A DNA stretch of 64,000 bases from CAIZQW01 sp942493055. Lineage in GTDB: Bacteria; Verrucomicrobiota; Kiritimatiellia; RFP12; UBA1067. Each line of letters opens with the position of its first letter. Positions within the stretch are counted from its first letter, which is position 1. Below are positions 22,392-31,394 of the stretch, piece after piece. The stretch spans positions 2,666,001 through 2,730,000 of the forward strand of contig OW818680.1 in NCBI GenBank assembly GCA_942493055.1. Direction: 5' to 3'. The position numbers and the translations under genes were made by a program. The notes beneath the pieces are model-generated. The model worked only from the letters and a program-made list of their open reading frames with translations. It had not been told where the DNA came from and made no database searches.

Positions 22392-24959
22392 ATGAAAAGA
22401 ATGAATCAATCAACGCTACGCAGCTTTGCTGCGTTCGTATGTTTACTGGCGGGGGTTCACACAGCCAACGCCACCACGCATACCTGGACGAACTGCTTCG
22501 TCAATAATGCCACGTACGATTGGAGCGGGGCTACAAACTGGGATTCCGCTGGCGTGCCGGCGAACGACGGCACGGCGGATATCGTCTTCAGCAACAACCT
22601 GGCAACAGCCTCTGGTTATGCCTATACCGTCAGGGTGGATGCTCCCTGGGCGGGCGCCACGGGAACGGTCCGGAGCCTGACCTTCCTCAGCGGCGGGAAT
22701 GCAAACGATAATAACACGCTGACCCCTGGGGTCGGCGTTCAAGCCCTCTCCATCGGCGAAGGGGGCGTCATGCTTGACACCAACGGGGTGCGTTCAGCTC
22801 GAAACTTCGACATCAACCTCTATCTGGCAGCCAGCCAGAAATGGTTCATCGAGATGAAGGATTGGAATCAGGATAACCGCATTCTCTCCGTCAACAAGGA
22901 CCTGAGCTCCCCGCCCGATGTCAACTGGATACTCGGCGGACGCTCCAGAACCGCGTTCGTCTCAGGAAGTTCAACGAATTTCTTAGGTCAGGTCACCTTG
23001 AACGGCTACGCCATGTTCGCCACCACCAATCAATATGCCCGTTTCGGCGACAATCCGGTGATCATCAATAACAGCAACAACCTCGTTGCTGCGGATGCGC
23101 CTACCATGCCCAGGCTGGTCTTCAATGATCTGAATGGTGGTCCAGTCGCGCTCAAAAACGCGTTTGTGCTCCAGTTAACCAACAGCACTACAACGCTTGA
23201 GATGAATATCGGAGGGGGTCCGAGCGCCATATCGGGAACAGGCACAACCCTTGACCTGACTAACGCGATCTCGGGCTGGATCAGCTCGAAAACGCTGAGC
23301 ACGATCCGATTCCAGTCCGGATATCCGCTGTGGGATTCCCGCTATGTCTGGAAAATTTCCGGCAACAACTCGGCCTGGCAGGGACCGACGAATCCCGTCA
23401 CGCAAGGCACGGGAATAGATGTTTCCCGGACCTGCTTCGTGATCAACGGGCCGCATGCGCTCGGCACCAACAACAGTCTCGCCATTATCGCAGGCCCCCG
23501 AAACAACAGGTTAACGGGAATACCCACGAGCATTTTGGCCACAGACGGGAACACCGTGAACTCAAGCATCCTCTTGCCGATGGCCAACCAAGGCATGACT
23601 GCTAACCGTAATCCGCAGACGCCTGTGGCGTTCGGTCTCTCTGGAACAGGAACCGTCTCCTTTGCTGGCTCGATCAGAATCGAAACTTCCAGTGTTAGCA
23701 ATCTTCAATGCCAAGTTCACATGCTGAGACTCACCGCGCCCAGCAACGGTCTCGCGCGCTTCACGGGAAATATTTCGGAAAGCGCAGGCGTTACCTTCGG
23801 CACGCCGATGCAGATCCTGGGCCTGGGTGATGTCGGCTTGTACGGCACCAACACGGCCTTCAGGAGCCAGACGCTGATCCGAAGCGGACGCCTCCTGCTG
23901 GGCTCCTCCGTGGCACTCAGCACAAACGTGCCAATCAATCTGGGGGACCGGGTCTCCTTCCCTGCTGGCGGCGCTGTGCGTGTCGCGACTGTGCTGCCGT
24001 TGGATAAACTGGCAGGGACGCCTTGGACAGACGGAACTTTCTTCTTCACGGCTGCACCGACTGTCGACGGGGTCGTGCCTGTTGTCGGCGACCGCGTGCT
24101 GGTCAAGGATGAAAACGCAAATCCCCAGCGTCATGGCGTTTATACGGTGACTTCGGCTACGAGCTGGACACGAGTGTCCGATCTCAACGAGGCCTCCGAG
24201 TTTGTGTACGGCCTCAGGGTTCTTGTCTCAGAAGGAACGCTTAATGCCGGACGCGCCTTCTTCCTGTTCAACCGGGAAGAGATCGCCTATGCCCCGCTCG
24301 TCATGAACTCAGCCTCCTCTCCCTCTTACGCGTTCTTCGGCTTCAACGAAGAGCCCTCCCCCAACCCGGATGTCGCGTTGCTGACTGCAGCAGCCGTCAC
24401 GGTCTCAAACAAGGTCGTGGTCTCCGACAACCTGAGTTCCGGAACCTCCACGCTCGGCGGCACCACTGCCGAGTCTTCTCTCTTCATGGGCGACATCACG
24501 CTGAACCGCGATGTGCAACTGACGGCTGCCACAGGCGGCACAGCGACCTTCTCCGGCGCCTTCAGCGGATCCGGCGGCATCATCAAGACCGGCGGCGGAA
24601 CCGTCGTCCTCACAGCCGCGCCTGCGAGCACGGGACGCTTCACGGTACAGGAAGGGACCCTGGAGATCCAAGGCGACCTCACCCTGACAAACGAACTCAC
24701 CATCGCCGCTAATCCAGAAAACGCAGGGATGCTGGCGGTGGGAGGAAGCCTGACGCTGGACCCCGGCGCGCAACTCACGCTCTCCGTCACTGGAACGCTG
24801 GACAGCACCCGCCCCTATTACACGCTGATGACCTGGACAACCACACGGACCGGAAGCTTCGCGCCTGTCGTGGGTGTGCCGAACGATTGGCGTGTGGAGT
24901 ATCGCTCCAACAGCCTTATTCTGTTCCCGTTGAGGGGCACGATGATTCAGATATTGTAA
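22392..24959 (+). CDS. exported autotransporter-type beta-strand repeat protein (855 aa)
   Basis: The start at 22392 has AAGGAGAAGG upstream and begins a signal peptide (FAAFVCLLAGVHTANA). The body is Gly/Asn/Thr-rich, as in autotransporter-associated beta-helix proteins, with opening motif WTNCFVNNATYDWSGATNWD and the repeat landmark SGSGGIIKTGGGTVVLT (about residues 732-748). There is no C-terminal barrel. Instead the protein ends RGTMIQIL, matched by RGTMIGIL and PGTFIAIF at the ends of the next two exported proteins. A surface or outer-membrane location is likely; binding of polysaccharide is a guess. It follows lacI by 34 bp. Confidence 0.75.
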   Translation: MKRMNQSTLRSFAAFVCLLAGVHTANATTHTWTNCFVNNATYDWSGATNWDSAGVPANDGTADIVFSNNLATASGYAYTVRVDAPWAGATGTVRSLTFLSGGNANDNNTLTPGVGVQALSIGEGGVMLDTNGVRSARNFDINLYLAASQKWFIEMKDWNQDNRILSVNKDLSSPPDVNWILGGRSRTAFVSGSSTNFLGQVTLNGYAMFATTNQYARFGDNPVIINNSNNLVAADAPTMPRLVFNDLNGGPVALKNAFVLQLTNSTTTLEMNIGGGPSAISGTGTTLDLTNAISGWISSKTLSTIRFQSGYPLWDSRYVWKISGNNSAWQGPTNPVTQGTGIDVSRTCFVINGPHALGTNNSLAIIAGPRNNRLTGIPTSILATDGNTVNSSILLPMANQGMTANRNPQTPVAFGLSGTGTVSFAGSIRIETSSVSNLQCQVHMLRLTAPSNGLARFTGNISESAGVTFGTPMQILGLGDVGLYGTNTAFRSQTLIRSGRLLLGSSVALSTNVPINLGDRVSFPAGGAVRVATVLPLDKLAGTPWTDGTFFFTAAPTVDGVVPVVGDRVLVKDENANPQRHGVYTVTSATSWTRVSDLNEASEFVYGLRVLVSEGTLNAGRAFFLFNREEIAYAPLVMNSASSPSYAFFGFNEEPSPNPDVALLTAAAVTVSNKVVVSDNLSSGTSTLGGTTAESSLFMGDITLNRDVQLTAATGGTATFSGAFSGSGGIIKTGGGTVVLTAAPASTGRFTVQEGTLEIQGDLTLTNELTIAANPENAGMLAVGGSLTLDPGAQLTLSVTGTLDSTRPYYTLMTWTTTRTGSFAPVVGVPNDWRVEYRSNSLILFPLRGTMIQIL

Positions 24960-24965
24960 TCAGGA

Positions 24966-25124
24966 GTATCCCGGCGACACGTTCTCGGGATTGATAATGA
25001 TGTCACAGGCGGATCGGGTTGCGAAATGATCTGCCCTGTCAAACTCATGGTTCGCGAAAGTGTGTCGACACAAATCACAAAAAGAATGCAACAAGAGAGG
25101 AAAAATGAGCAATGCATAGCATGA
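24966..25124 (+). pseudogene. C-terminal relic of a second LacI-family gene
   Basis: The plus frame reads VSRRHVLGIDND, matching PKDLSLIGFDNE of the intact regulator at 21299. It then jumps to MICPVKLMVRESV, matching its C-terminus MICPVKLIARESV. About 40 codons are missing between these parts and everything upstream is gone. The frame ends at TGA 25122-25124, inside the start of the next gene. So a regulator once stood here. Confidence 0.8.
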
Positions 25125-26665
25125 GAATAAGGAAAGAACGCCGATTGACCCTGCACGTTTGGGGTCTCATCGCTCTGTTGTCCGGTATCAGCCAGGCGGC
25201 TGTGCTTCAAGTCGGCACGGGCGGCGGCATCACAGTGCCCGGCAGTGCATCATCAACCGTCACCAATGCAAATGCGTTCACCGCGCTGACAGTCGTCCCC
25301 GCTAACTTCGGCGCCCTTTACGACAGCGCCAGCGGCCGGGTTGGCGGCGGCACGGCGGCTGGCCATCTCTACTACGCCTTTACCGCTCGTTCCCTGGATC
25401 GGGCGGGTAACGTGGGCATGCCAGCTGGCGGCTCACTGACCAATACGGTTGGCACGTATCCCTACAGCCCCGGCACCTCGTTTGCCGGCGGCCAACTCAT
25501 CGGCGCATCTCCGTCATTGAGCGTCAGCCAGGCCATCGGCAACTATGCGCATGGGTACAACATCGGCACCAACGGGACTGGATCAAGCGGTTATTTCGGC
25601 AGTCCGCGCACGGATATGGGTCCCGCCCGCGTCGCGCTCTTCGAGGTGCATGTGCAATACAACGCCTCGGCCAACGACAACGCCACCATCACCATGCGCC
25701 TGTATGACAATCTGCCCGGCCAGCGGCAGCCGATCGCCTCCGATATAGCCGTTTACACCCAAACCCTGAACACGGCCAGCAGCGATTTCTCATTCAGCTC
25801 TTTCCAGTTCATCTCCGGCCATGCGGACACGACGTACAGCACGCGCTGGACCTTCTCCAATGCGGTGTTTGCCGAGAACGCGGGCGAGGCCCCTGACTAT
25901 CTCCTCGCCCAACACGCCCGCGCTCTCCAGTCCATGGTCCAGGTCGGTGCCGGTGGCACCACCACACCCGGGGCCTGGACTTCGGGTGGCCCCGTCGTCT
26001 CTAACGCGTTCACCGCGCTGACCGTGCTTCCAGCAAAATTCGGCACCCTGTACGACAGCGCCAGCGGCAAGGTGGGGGGCGGTACGGTGTCCGGCGACCT
26101 CTACTACGCCTTCACGGCGCGTTCCCTGGATCGCGCGGGCGACACTCGCCTGCCGCCCGGAAGTGCGTCTTACTCGCCGTACGGCCCCTCCGCTTCCTTT
26201 GCCGGCGGGCAGTTGGTCGGAGCCGCGCCTTCATTGGGCGTCAGCCAAGCCTATGGCAACTATGCATTAGGTTACTTCAGGGGTGCCAACGGCGGCGGCG
26301 GGAGCGGATTCTTCGGATCGCCGCGTATCGACATGGCGCCCGCGCGCGTCTGTCTCTTCGAGGTGTTCGTGCATTTCAACGCCTCGGCCAGCGACACCGC
26401 CACCATCATCATGTCCACCTACGACAACCTGCCCGGGCAGCGGCAACCGACCGGTTCGGATACGCCAACCTATACGGTTATGCAGTCGGCGGGGACAGGC
26501 GATTACTCGTTCGACTCCTTCCAGTTCATCTCCGGCCACGCGGACGTAAACCCCACGCGCTGGACTTTCTCCAATGTGGTCTTCTCCCGCAACGCGACAG
26601 CGGCGGCCGACTATCTGCTAAATCCGCCCATTCCAGATCCTGGCACGTTCATCGCGATATTCTGA
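25112..26665 (+). CDS. exported protein of two tandem ~230-residue repeats
   Basis: The protein is 517 aa with a signal peptide ending near SGISQA. Residues ~31-270 and ~277-510 are copies of one module. Shared landmarks are NAFTALTV, LYDSASG-VGGGT, LYYAFTARSLDRAG, FAGGQL-GA-PSL-VSQA, FGSPR-DM-PARV, YDNLPGQRQP and SFQFISGHAD. I do not recognise the family; it looks like an all-beta extracellular domain. The C-terminus PDPGTFIAIF resembles those of its two neighbours. The start at 25112 is about 11 bp from GAGAGG; an in-frame ATG at 25121 is possible. Confidence 0.7.
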   Translation: MHSMRIRKERRLTLHVWGLIALLSGISQAAVLQVGTGGGITVPGSASSTVTNANAFTALTVVPANFGALYDSASGRVGGGTAAGHLYYAFTARSLDRAGNVGMPAGGSLTNTVGTYPYSPGTSFAGGQLIGASPSLSVSQAIGNYAHGYNIGTNGTGSSGYFGSPRTDMGPARVALFEVHVQYNASANDNATITMRLYDNLPGQRQPIASDIAVYTQTLNTASSDFSFSSFQFISGHADTTYSTRWTFSNAVFAENAGEAPDYLLAQHARALQSMVQVGAGGTTTPGAWTSGGPVVSNAFTALTVLPAKFGTLYDSASGKVGGGTVSGDLYYAFTARSLDRAGDTRLPPGSASYSPYGPSASFAGGQLVGAAPSLGVSQAYGNYALGYFRGANGGGGSGFFGSPRIDMAPARVCLFEVFVHFNASASDTATIIMSTYDNLPGQRQPTGSDTPTYTVMQSAGTGDYSFDSFQFISGHADVNPTRWTFSNVVFSRNATAAADYLLNPPIPDPGTFIAIF

Positions 26666-26713
26666 TATCTGGCGATTTGTTCACCGATTAAAATTCAAGA
26701 AAGAAAAAAACAG

Positions 26714-28702
26714 ATGAAAACTAGAAAAAACAGGTATGAATTAGCGGTTATTGCCGCTGCGGCCTTCGGGCTGCTCTCGGATCTCCAGTCGCAGACCCTG
26801 TCTGTCTGGACCAACGCGGTTAACGGTAATTGGAGCGACGCGGGCGCATGGTCCGCAGGGGTGCCGAACGGCAACACGGCGTATCTGACCAACAGCTCCG
26901 CCTCCTATGCGGTGACGGTGGACGCGACGCCAGCCCCCTTCGGCAGTCTGGTTGTCAGCACGGCGGCCGGCCTCACGACGCGTTTGAACGTGGATGCGCC
27001 GGACTTCACCAGCAGCAACAACCTCAGTCAGGTGTCCATCGGGCGCGGGGCCGAGGTCGTCGTCAACAGCACCGGCGTCCTGCGGTACACGGGGCGCACG
27101 TACAACTGGCCGTTTATCTCCATCCTGAACGGAGGTCTCCTGCGCGTAAACGGCGGGACGGTTGACTTGACGAACCTGAGGCGGGAGACTGCCACAGCGG
27201 GCAGCAGCTTGGTCGGCGTGGGATTCAGCTCGACCGGGCGGTTGGAGATCGCATCGGGCGAGTTCGTGATGACCGGCTACGCGGACTCCGAAACCAACAA
27301 CACGGTGCAGCTGCGCATCGGAGCCGGGACGGCAGGCCGCGGCTTCTTCGAGATGACCGGCGGCAAAATGTCGCTGCGAAATAACGACAACTCGTCGAGC
27401 TTCTCCGTCGGGTCCGGCGCTCAATGCATCGGAACGGTTGTGCTGACCAATGACGCGCTGTTGGTCGTGAGCAATTTCGTCAACGTGGGTACGGCCAACG
27501 CGACCGGCAGCGTGACCATCGCCGGCAACGCGATTTTCCGGGCGCCGCGCGGGAGTACGCGCTTTCAGGTGGGCATCGAAGGGAACGCGCTGGGGACAAT
27601 CACGGTACGCGAAAACGGCCTCTTGGACCTGGTCGGCAATGACGGTTTGAATGTGGGAGGCTACCAGAACAACGGGCGCGGCGTGCTGAACATCGAGGGC
27701 GGGCGTGTGGACGCGGGCGCAGGCGTATCGCTCTGCCGCGCAGCGGGCAGCAAAGGGGGGGTGGGCGAACTCAACCTGTCCGGAGGCGAACTGGGAACCA
27801 TCGGCAAGAGCGCGGGATACGGTATCCTCGTGGGCCGGGGCGACGGGGCGGGTGGATCGGGTCGGGGCTACATGAGGGTCTCGGGCGGACTGCTCGACAT
27901 CGGACGCTTCAATATGTGGAACCAGTGGGACCAGCAGCAAGGCATCGTGTTAGGTTTGATGGCGACGAACGTCGGCAATACAGCTTGGGGCGAAGTGCGC
28001 TTCAGCGGCGGCACGGTGACCAACGCGGGGCAGTTCATCCTGGGCGCCGGGTATGGCGCAACGGGCCTGGTGTATCAGACCGGCGGCGCGGTTCGCCAGG
28101 GAATGGGAAATGCTGGCGTGAACTGTTACCAGATGACCGTCGGCTGGGGCGGCGGCTACGGTAGCTACACGATGTCGGACGGCACGTTCGTGTCGGCCAA
28201 GCCTGTCTACGTCGGCGGGCTCACGACGACCGACTTGGGTTACACGCCAGGTCCCGCCTACTTCGTCTTTACCAATGCCAGCATCGGCACGCTGCGCGTC
28301 GAGGGCGGTAGCTTCATAGTGACCAACCAGAACCTCTACCTCGGGCGCAACGGGAGCGGCACGCTGATTATCGGAACAAACGGGTTATGCTCGGCAAAGG
28401 ACATCATATTCACCAACAACACGCAATCAACGCTGCGCTTTGAACTGGGCACGGAAGGTCTCGGCACGCTCACAGCCAGCTCAAACCTGGTGATCTACTC
28501 GGGCGCGAAGCTCGAGGTCAACACCACGGCCTATCAGGGCAAGGCCGTCTGGATCAGACTCGTTGACTGCGCCACGCGCATCGGCAGTTTCGATCCGGCT
28601 AACATCACCATCACCGGACAAGGCGAGGTGAAACAGAACAGGAACAACGATCAGGATGTCTGGCTCTTTTTCCGGCGCGGAACCATGATCGGAATCCTAT
28701 AA
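26714..28702 (+). CDS. exported beta-strand repeat protein (662 aa) with RGTMIGIL terminus
   Basis: A signal peptide (LAVIAAAAFGLLSDLQSQ) is followed by WTNAVNGNWSDAGAWSAGVP, the usual opening of autotransporter-associated beta-strand proteins. Repeated short beta turns follow, with pattern GTxxxTxGxLxVxxGxxx (GGLLRVNGGTVDL, GELNLSGGELGT, GTLRVEGGSFIV). No barrel or anchor domain is seen apart from the terminal motif. It is probably co-transcribed with the 28727 gene, 24 bp away. Its function is unknown; a surface or matrix protein is plausible. Confidence 0.72.
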   Translation: MKTRKNRYELAVIAAAAFGLLSDLQSQTLSVWTNAVNGNWSDAGAWSAGVPNGNTAYLTNSSASYAVTVDATPAPFGSLVVSTAAGLTTRLNVDAPDFTSSNNLSQVSIGRGAEVVVNSTGVLRYTGRTYNWPFISILNGGLLRVNGGTVDLTNLRRETATAGSSLVGVGFSSTGRLEIASGEFVMTGYADSETNNTVQLRIGAGTAGRGFFEMTGGKMSLRNNDNSSSFSVGSGAQCIGTVVLTNDALLVVSNFVNVGTANATGSVTIAGNAIFRAPRGSTRFQVGIEGNALGTITVRENGLLDLVGNDGLNVGGYQNNGRGVLNIEGGRVDAGAGVSLCRAAGSKGGVGELNLSGGELGTIGKSAGYGILVGRGDGAGGSGRGYMRVSGGLLDIGRFNMWNQWDQQQGIVLGLMATNVGNTAWGEVRFSGGTVTNAGQFILGAGYGATGLVYQTGGAVRQGMGNAGVNCYQMTVGWGGGYGSYTMSDGTFVSAKPVYVGGLTTTDLGYTPGPAYFVFTNASIGTLRVEGGSFIVTNQNLYLGRNGSGTLIIGTNGLCSAKDIIFTNNTQSTLRFELGTEGLGTLTASSNLVIYSGAKLEVNTTAYQGKAVWIRLVDCATRIGSFDPANITITGQGEVKQNRNNDQDVWLFFRRGTMIGIL

Positions 28703-28726
28703 GCCGTTCAAAGGGCGAGACATCAC

Positions 28727-31330
28727 ATGACATTGCCACTCAATACCCTTATGCGGGCAATCACGGGGCTCGGCCTGGCCTGCACAGCCATGGCCGGGCC
28801 CCAGGGCGAGCGCGTCAGAAACGAATGGCTGCTGCAACGCGGAAACAACACAATCACCGCGGTCAAGGTCTGGGACGAGTGGACACGGACAGAGCGCATC
28901 GTGCGGAGGCAGATGGCGGAGTCCCAGCCCGGCGCAGTTGACCGCCGGACCCGACTGACGGCGCTGACGCTTCAACTGGACGCCATCACGGAGAAAACCG
29001 CGGAGGCGCTCTATCTCGACCTCCGCGCGTTGAAACGCGACTGCCTGCTGGGCGACGCAGGGATTGATTTCAAATCGATCCTCTGTATCGACAACCCATA
29101 CGTGCAGGGTTCGGAAGCTTTCCACGAGATCCGTCACCGCACCGAGAACTGCGCCACGGCTGGCGGACGCCTGCTCATCCTCGACGGTCTCGGGCCGGAG
29201 GCCCCTGCGCGCGTACTCGTGCCGCAGGAGAACACGTCCGCGGCCTTCTGGCGTCCTGACCTCTCCTTCGACGCCACCCGCGTGCTCTACTGCATGAAGC
29301 TGACGAATGAGCCAGCCTACCATCTGTATGAAACCGGCATTGACGGTACGGGCACGCGCCAGATCACGAAGGGCGCCTACAACGATCTCGACCCCATCTA
29401 TCTGCCGGACAACAACATCGTCTTCTCGACCTCGCGCTGCAATCAGTTCCTCCGGTGCGGCGACTCGAAGTTCAGGATGTTCATCCTGGCGCGGTGCGAC
29501 AGGGAGGGTAAGAACATCTACTTCATCAGCGCGAACAACGAGGCTGACTTCACCCCTGCCCTGCTGCCGGACGGACGCCTCCTCTACACGCGCTGGGAGT
29601 ATGTGGATCGCGAGGTGAACCGGCTCCAGAGCCTCTGGACCGTCAACCCCGACGGCACTGGCGCGTCCGCCTACTGGGGCAACCAGAGTTACTGGCCGGA
29701 CATGCAGTTGAATGCCCGCCCTATCCCAGGCACGCTTCGCGTGCTCTTGCAAACACCCGGCCATCACGCCATTTACGACGGCCCGCTGGCTGTGATCGAT
29801 CAGGCTGAGGGGATGAACTACCCGGACGGCGTCTATAACCTGACCCCGCACATCCCGTGGGCTGAAGTCGGAAAAGGCCCTGCAGACAAACCGTACCGGA
29901 CTGACTTCCAAGCCCCAATCTGTTACAAGGCTTTCCAGACGCCCTTCCCCGTCAGCAAGGATCTCTTCCTCGTCTCCGCACGGCATGGAGAGAGCACGGT
30001 GCTAGCCAATGATAAAGCTCCAGGACTCTTCAACCTCTACCTGATGGACTACGACGGCAACATGGAGCTGCTCTACGCCGGCCAGCACAACATCCTGCAC
30101 GCACAGCCGGTGCGGCCACGGCCGCGGCCGACCCTCATCCCTTCCACGGTCAAATGGCCGGGCAAGATGCGAACAGCAGAGCAGAAGCCCGAGGACGGCC
30201 TTGTCTACAGCGCGAATATCTATGAGGGCACAAAGATTCCGCCCGGACTCGTCAAAGCATTGCGCGTGATAGAAATCGGTTCGATCACCTTTAGCGACTG
30301 TGCAGGCTGGCGCTCCTCCATGCGCGAGTCAGAGCCCTACCGCAAGGCCGGCGCCGTTCCCATGCGTATGGCACAGCTGCCAGGCTCCCCGGCCATGTCG
30401 TTCGTGTACGACGAAGGACCCAAGCGGATTCTCGGCACAATTCCGGTCGAGTCTGACGGCAGCGTCTTCTTTAAGCTCCCGGCCGTGCGGTCGGTCTTCT
30501 TCCAACTGCTGGACAAAGAGGGGCGCTGCCTACAGACCATGCGTTCCTTCACGCATGTGATGCCCGGCGAGACCCGCGGCTGCGTGGGCTGTCACGAGAC
30601 CACGCGCGACGCGCCCAGCCCCGCGACAGTGGCAAACTCCCTGGCCACGCAGCGCAGCCCCAGCACGCTGACGCCTCCGCCGTGGGGCGACGCGACTGTC
30701 AGCTTCCCGCGCTTTGTACAGCCGATTCTTGATCACTATTGCATCCGTTGCCACGGTGGCGAGAAGCCCAAGGCCGGACTGAATCTCACCCACCGCACCG
30801 AACCGGAGCGGACTATCAGTTGGCCCTACGTGCTGCTCGTCTTCGGCAGAGAACCGAAGGATCTGGCTGATTCTGTTCAAAAGACCATTGCAGGTCCGCT
30901 CTTCCCCTACCATGCCTATCCAAACCCGGACTGGAAGGTCGTCACCCAGGACACGGTCGTGCCGCCGATGACCGCGATGTCCTACAAGAGCAAGCTCATC
31001 CAGATCGCCACCTCCGGCAAGCACCACGAGGTCAAGGTGACCCCGCGCGAAGAGGCTCAACTGGTGGCGTGGGTGGACGCGCTCTGCCCCTATCTCGGCT
31101 TGGAAGAGCTGCTCGCGCGTCCGGACATGAATTCTGAAAACTATTTCAAGGTCGATATGTACAGAGGCCTGAGCTATGCCGCGCGGTTGGCTACAGCTCC
31201 TGTGGTGCACAAGGCGTTCTGCCAGGACGATTTTGAACATCAGGACGACCGCCTCCCGAAAGACAAGGACGGGAAAGTTTTGCCGTCCGTTTATTATGAG
31301 GGCGATCGTGTGCATTATCGGATACCGTGA
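28727..31330 (+). CDS. PD40 beta-propeller di-haem protein, hydrazine-synthase-alpha-like
   Basis: The protein is 867 aa with a short signal ending near TAMA. The middle carries WD40-like PD40 blades (RPDLSFDATRVLY, LPDGRLLYTRWEYVDR) and then the insertion seen in hydrazine synthase alpha-like proteins. Two c-type haem sites follow, Cys619-x-x-Cys622-His623 (CVGCHE) and Cys672-x-x-Cys675-His676 (CIRCHG). Such proteins are frequent in PVC genomes with no link to anammox. An extracytoplasmic redox or glycan-related role is inferred only from context. A paralogue with an extra domain is at 44157. Confidence 0.78.
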   Translation: MTLPLNTLMRAITGLGLACTAMAGPQGERVRNEWLLQRGNNTITAVKVWDEWTRTERIVRRQMAESQPGAVDRRTRLTALTLQLDAITEKTAEALYLDLRALKRDCLLGDAGIDFKSILCIDNPYVQGSEAFHEIRHRTENCATAGGRLLILDGLGPEAPARVLVPQENTSAAFWRPDLSFDATRVLYCMKLTNEPAYHLYETGIDGTGTRQITKGAYNDLDPIYLPDNNIVFSTSRCNQFLRCGDSKFRMFILARCDREGKNIYFISANNEADFTPALLPDGRLLYTRWEYVDREVNRLQSLWTVNPDGTGASAYWGNQSYWPDMQLNARPIPGTLRVLLQTPGHHAIYDGPLAVIDQAEGMNYPDGVYNLTPHIPWAEVGKGPADKPYRTDFQAPICYKAFQTPFPVSKDLFLVSARHGESTVLANDKAPGLFNLYLMDYDGNMELLYAGQHNILHAQPVRPRPRPTLIPSTVKWPGKMRTAEQKPEDGLVYSANIYEGTKIPPGLVKALRVIEIGSITFSDCAGWRSSMRESEPYRKAGAVPMRMAQLPGSPAMSFVYDEGPKRILGTIPVESDGSVFFKLPAVRSVFFQLLDKEGRCLQTMRSFTHVMPGETRGCVGCHETTRDAPSPATVANSLATQRSPSTLTPPPWGDATVSFPRFVQPILDHYCIRCHGGEKPKAGLNLTHRTEPERTISWPYVLLVFGREPKDLADSVQKTIAGPLFPYHAYPNPDWKVVTQDTVVPPMTAMSYKSKLIQIATSGKHHEVKVTPREEAQLVAWVDALCPYLGLEELLARPDMNSENYFKVDMYRGLSYAARLATAPVVHKAFCQDDFEHQDDRLPKDKDGKVLPSVYYEGDRVHYRIP

Positions 31331-31336
31331 GAAGAA

Positions 31337-31382
31337 GTGTCAGTAAGTTTGGAAGTGTCAATAAGTGTCAGTAAGTCTGGGG
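31337..31382 (+). repeat. GTGTCAGTAA-type array
   Basis: The order is GTGTCAGTAA, GTTTGGAA, GTGTCAATAA, GTGTCAGTAA, GTCTGGGG (10, 8, 10, 10, 8 bp). It starts 7 bp after one stop codon and ends before the next ribosome site. It creates the false N-terminus MSVSL in the downstream frame. Confidence 0.85.
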
Positions 31383-31394
31383 ACTCGGGAAAAA

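Noticed and set aside
25105..25119. ATG with good spacing from GAGAGG, encoding only MSNA
   Set aside because: It is too short to call; it may simply lie in the leader of the 25112 gene.
28727..31330. True hydrazine synthase subunit (anammox)
   Set aside because: No partner subunits or nitrogen genes are nearby; this fold is widespread in PVC genomes, so only the family likeness is kept.
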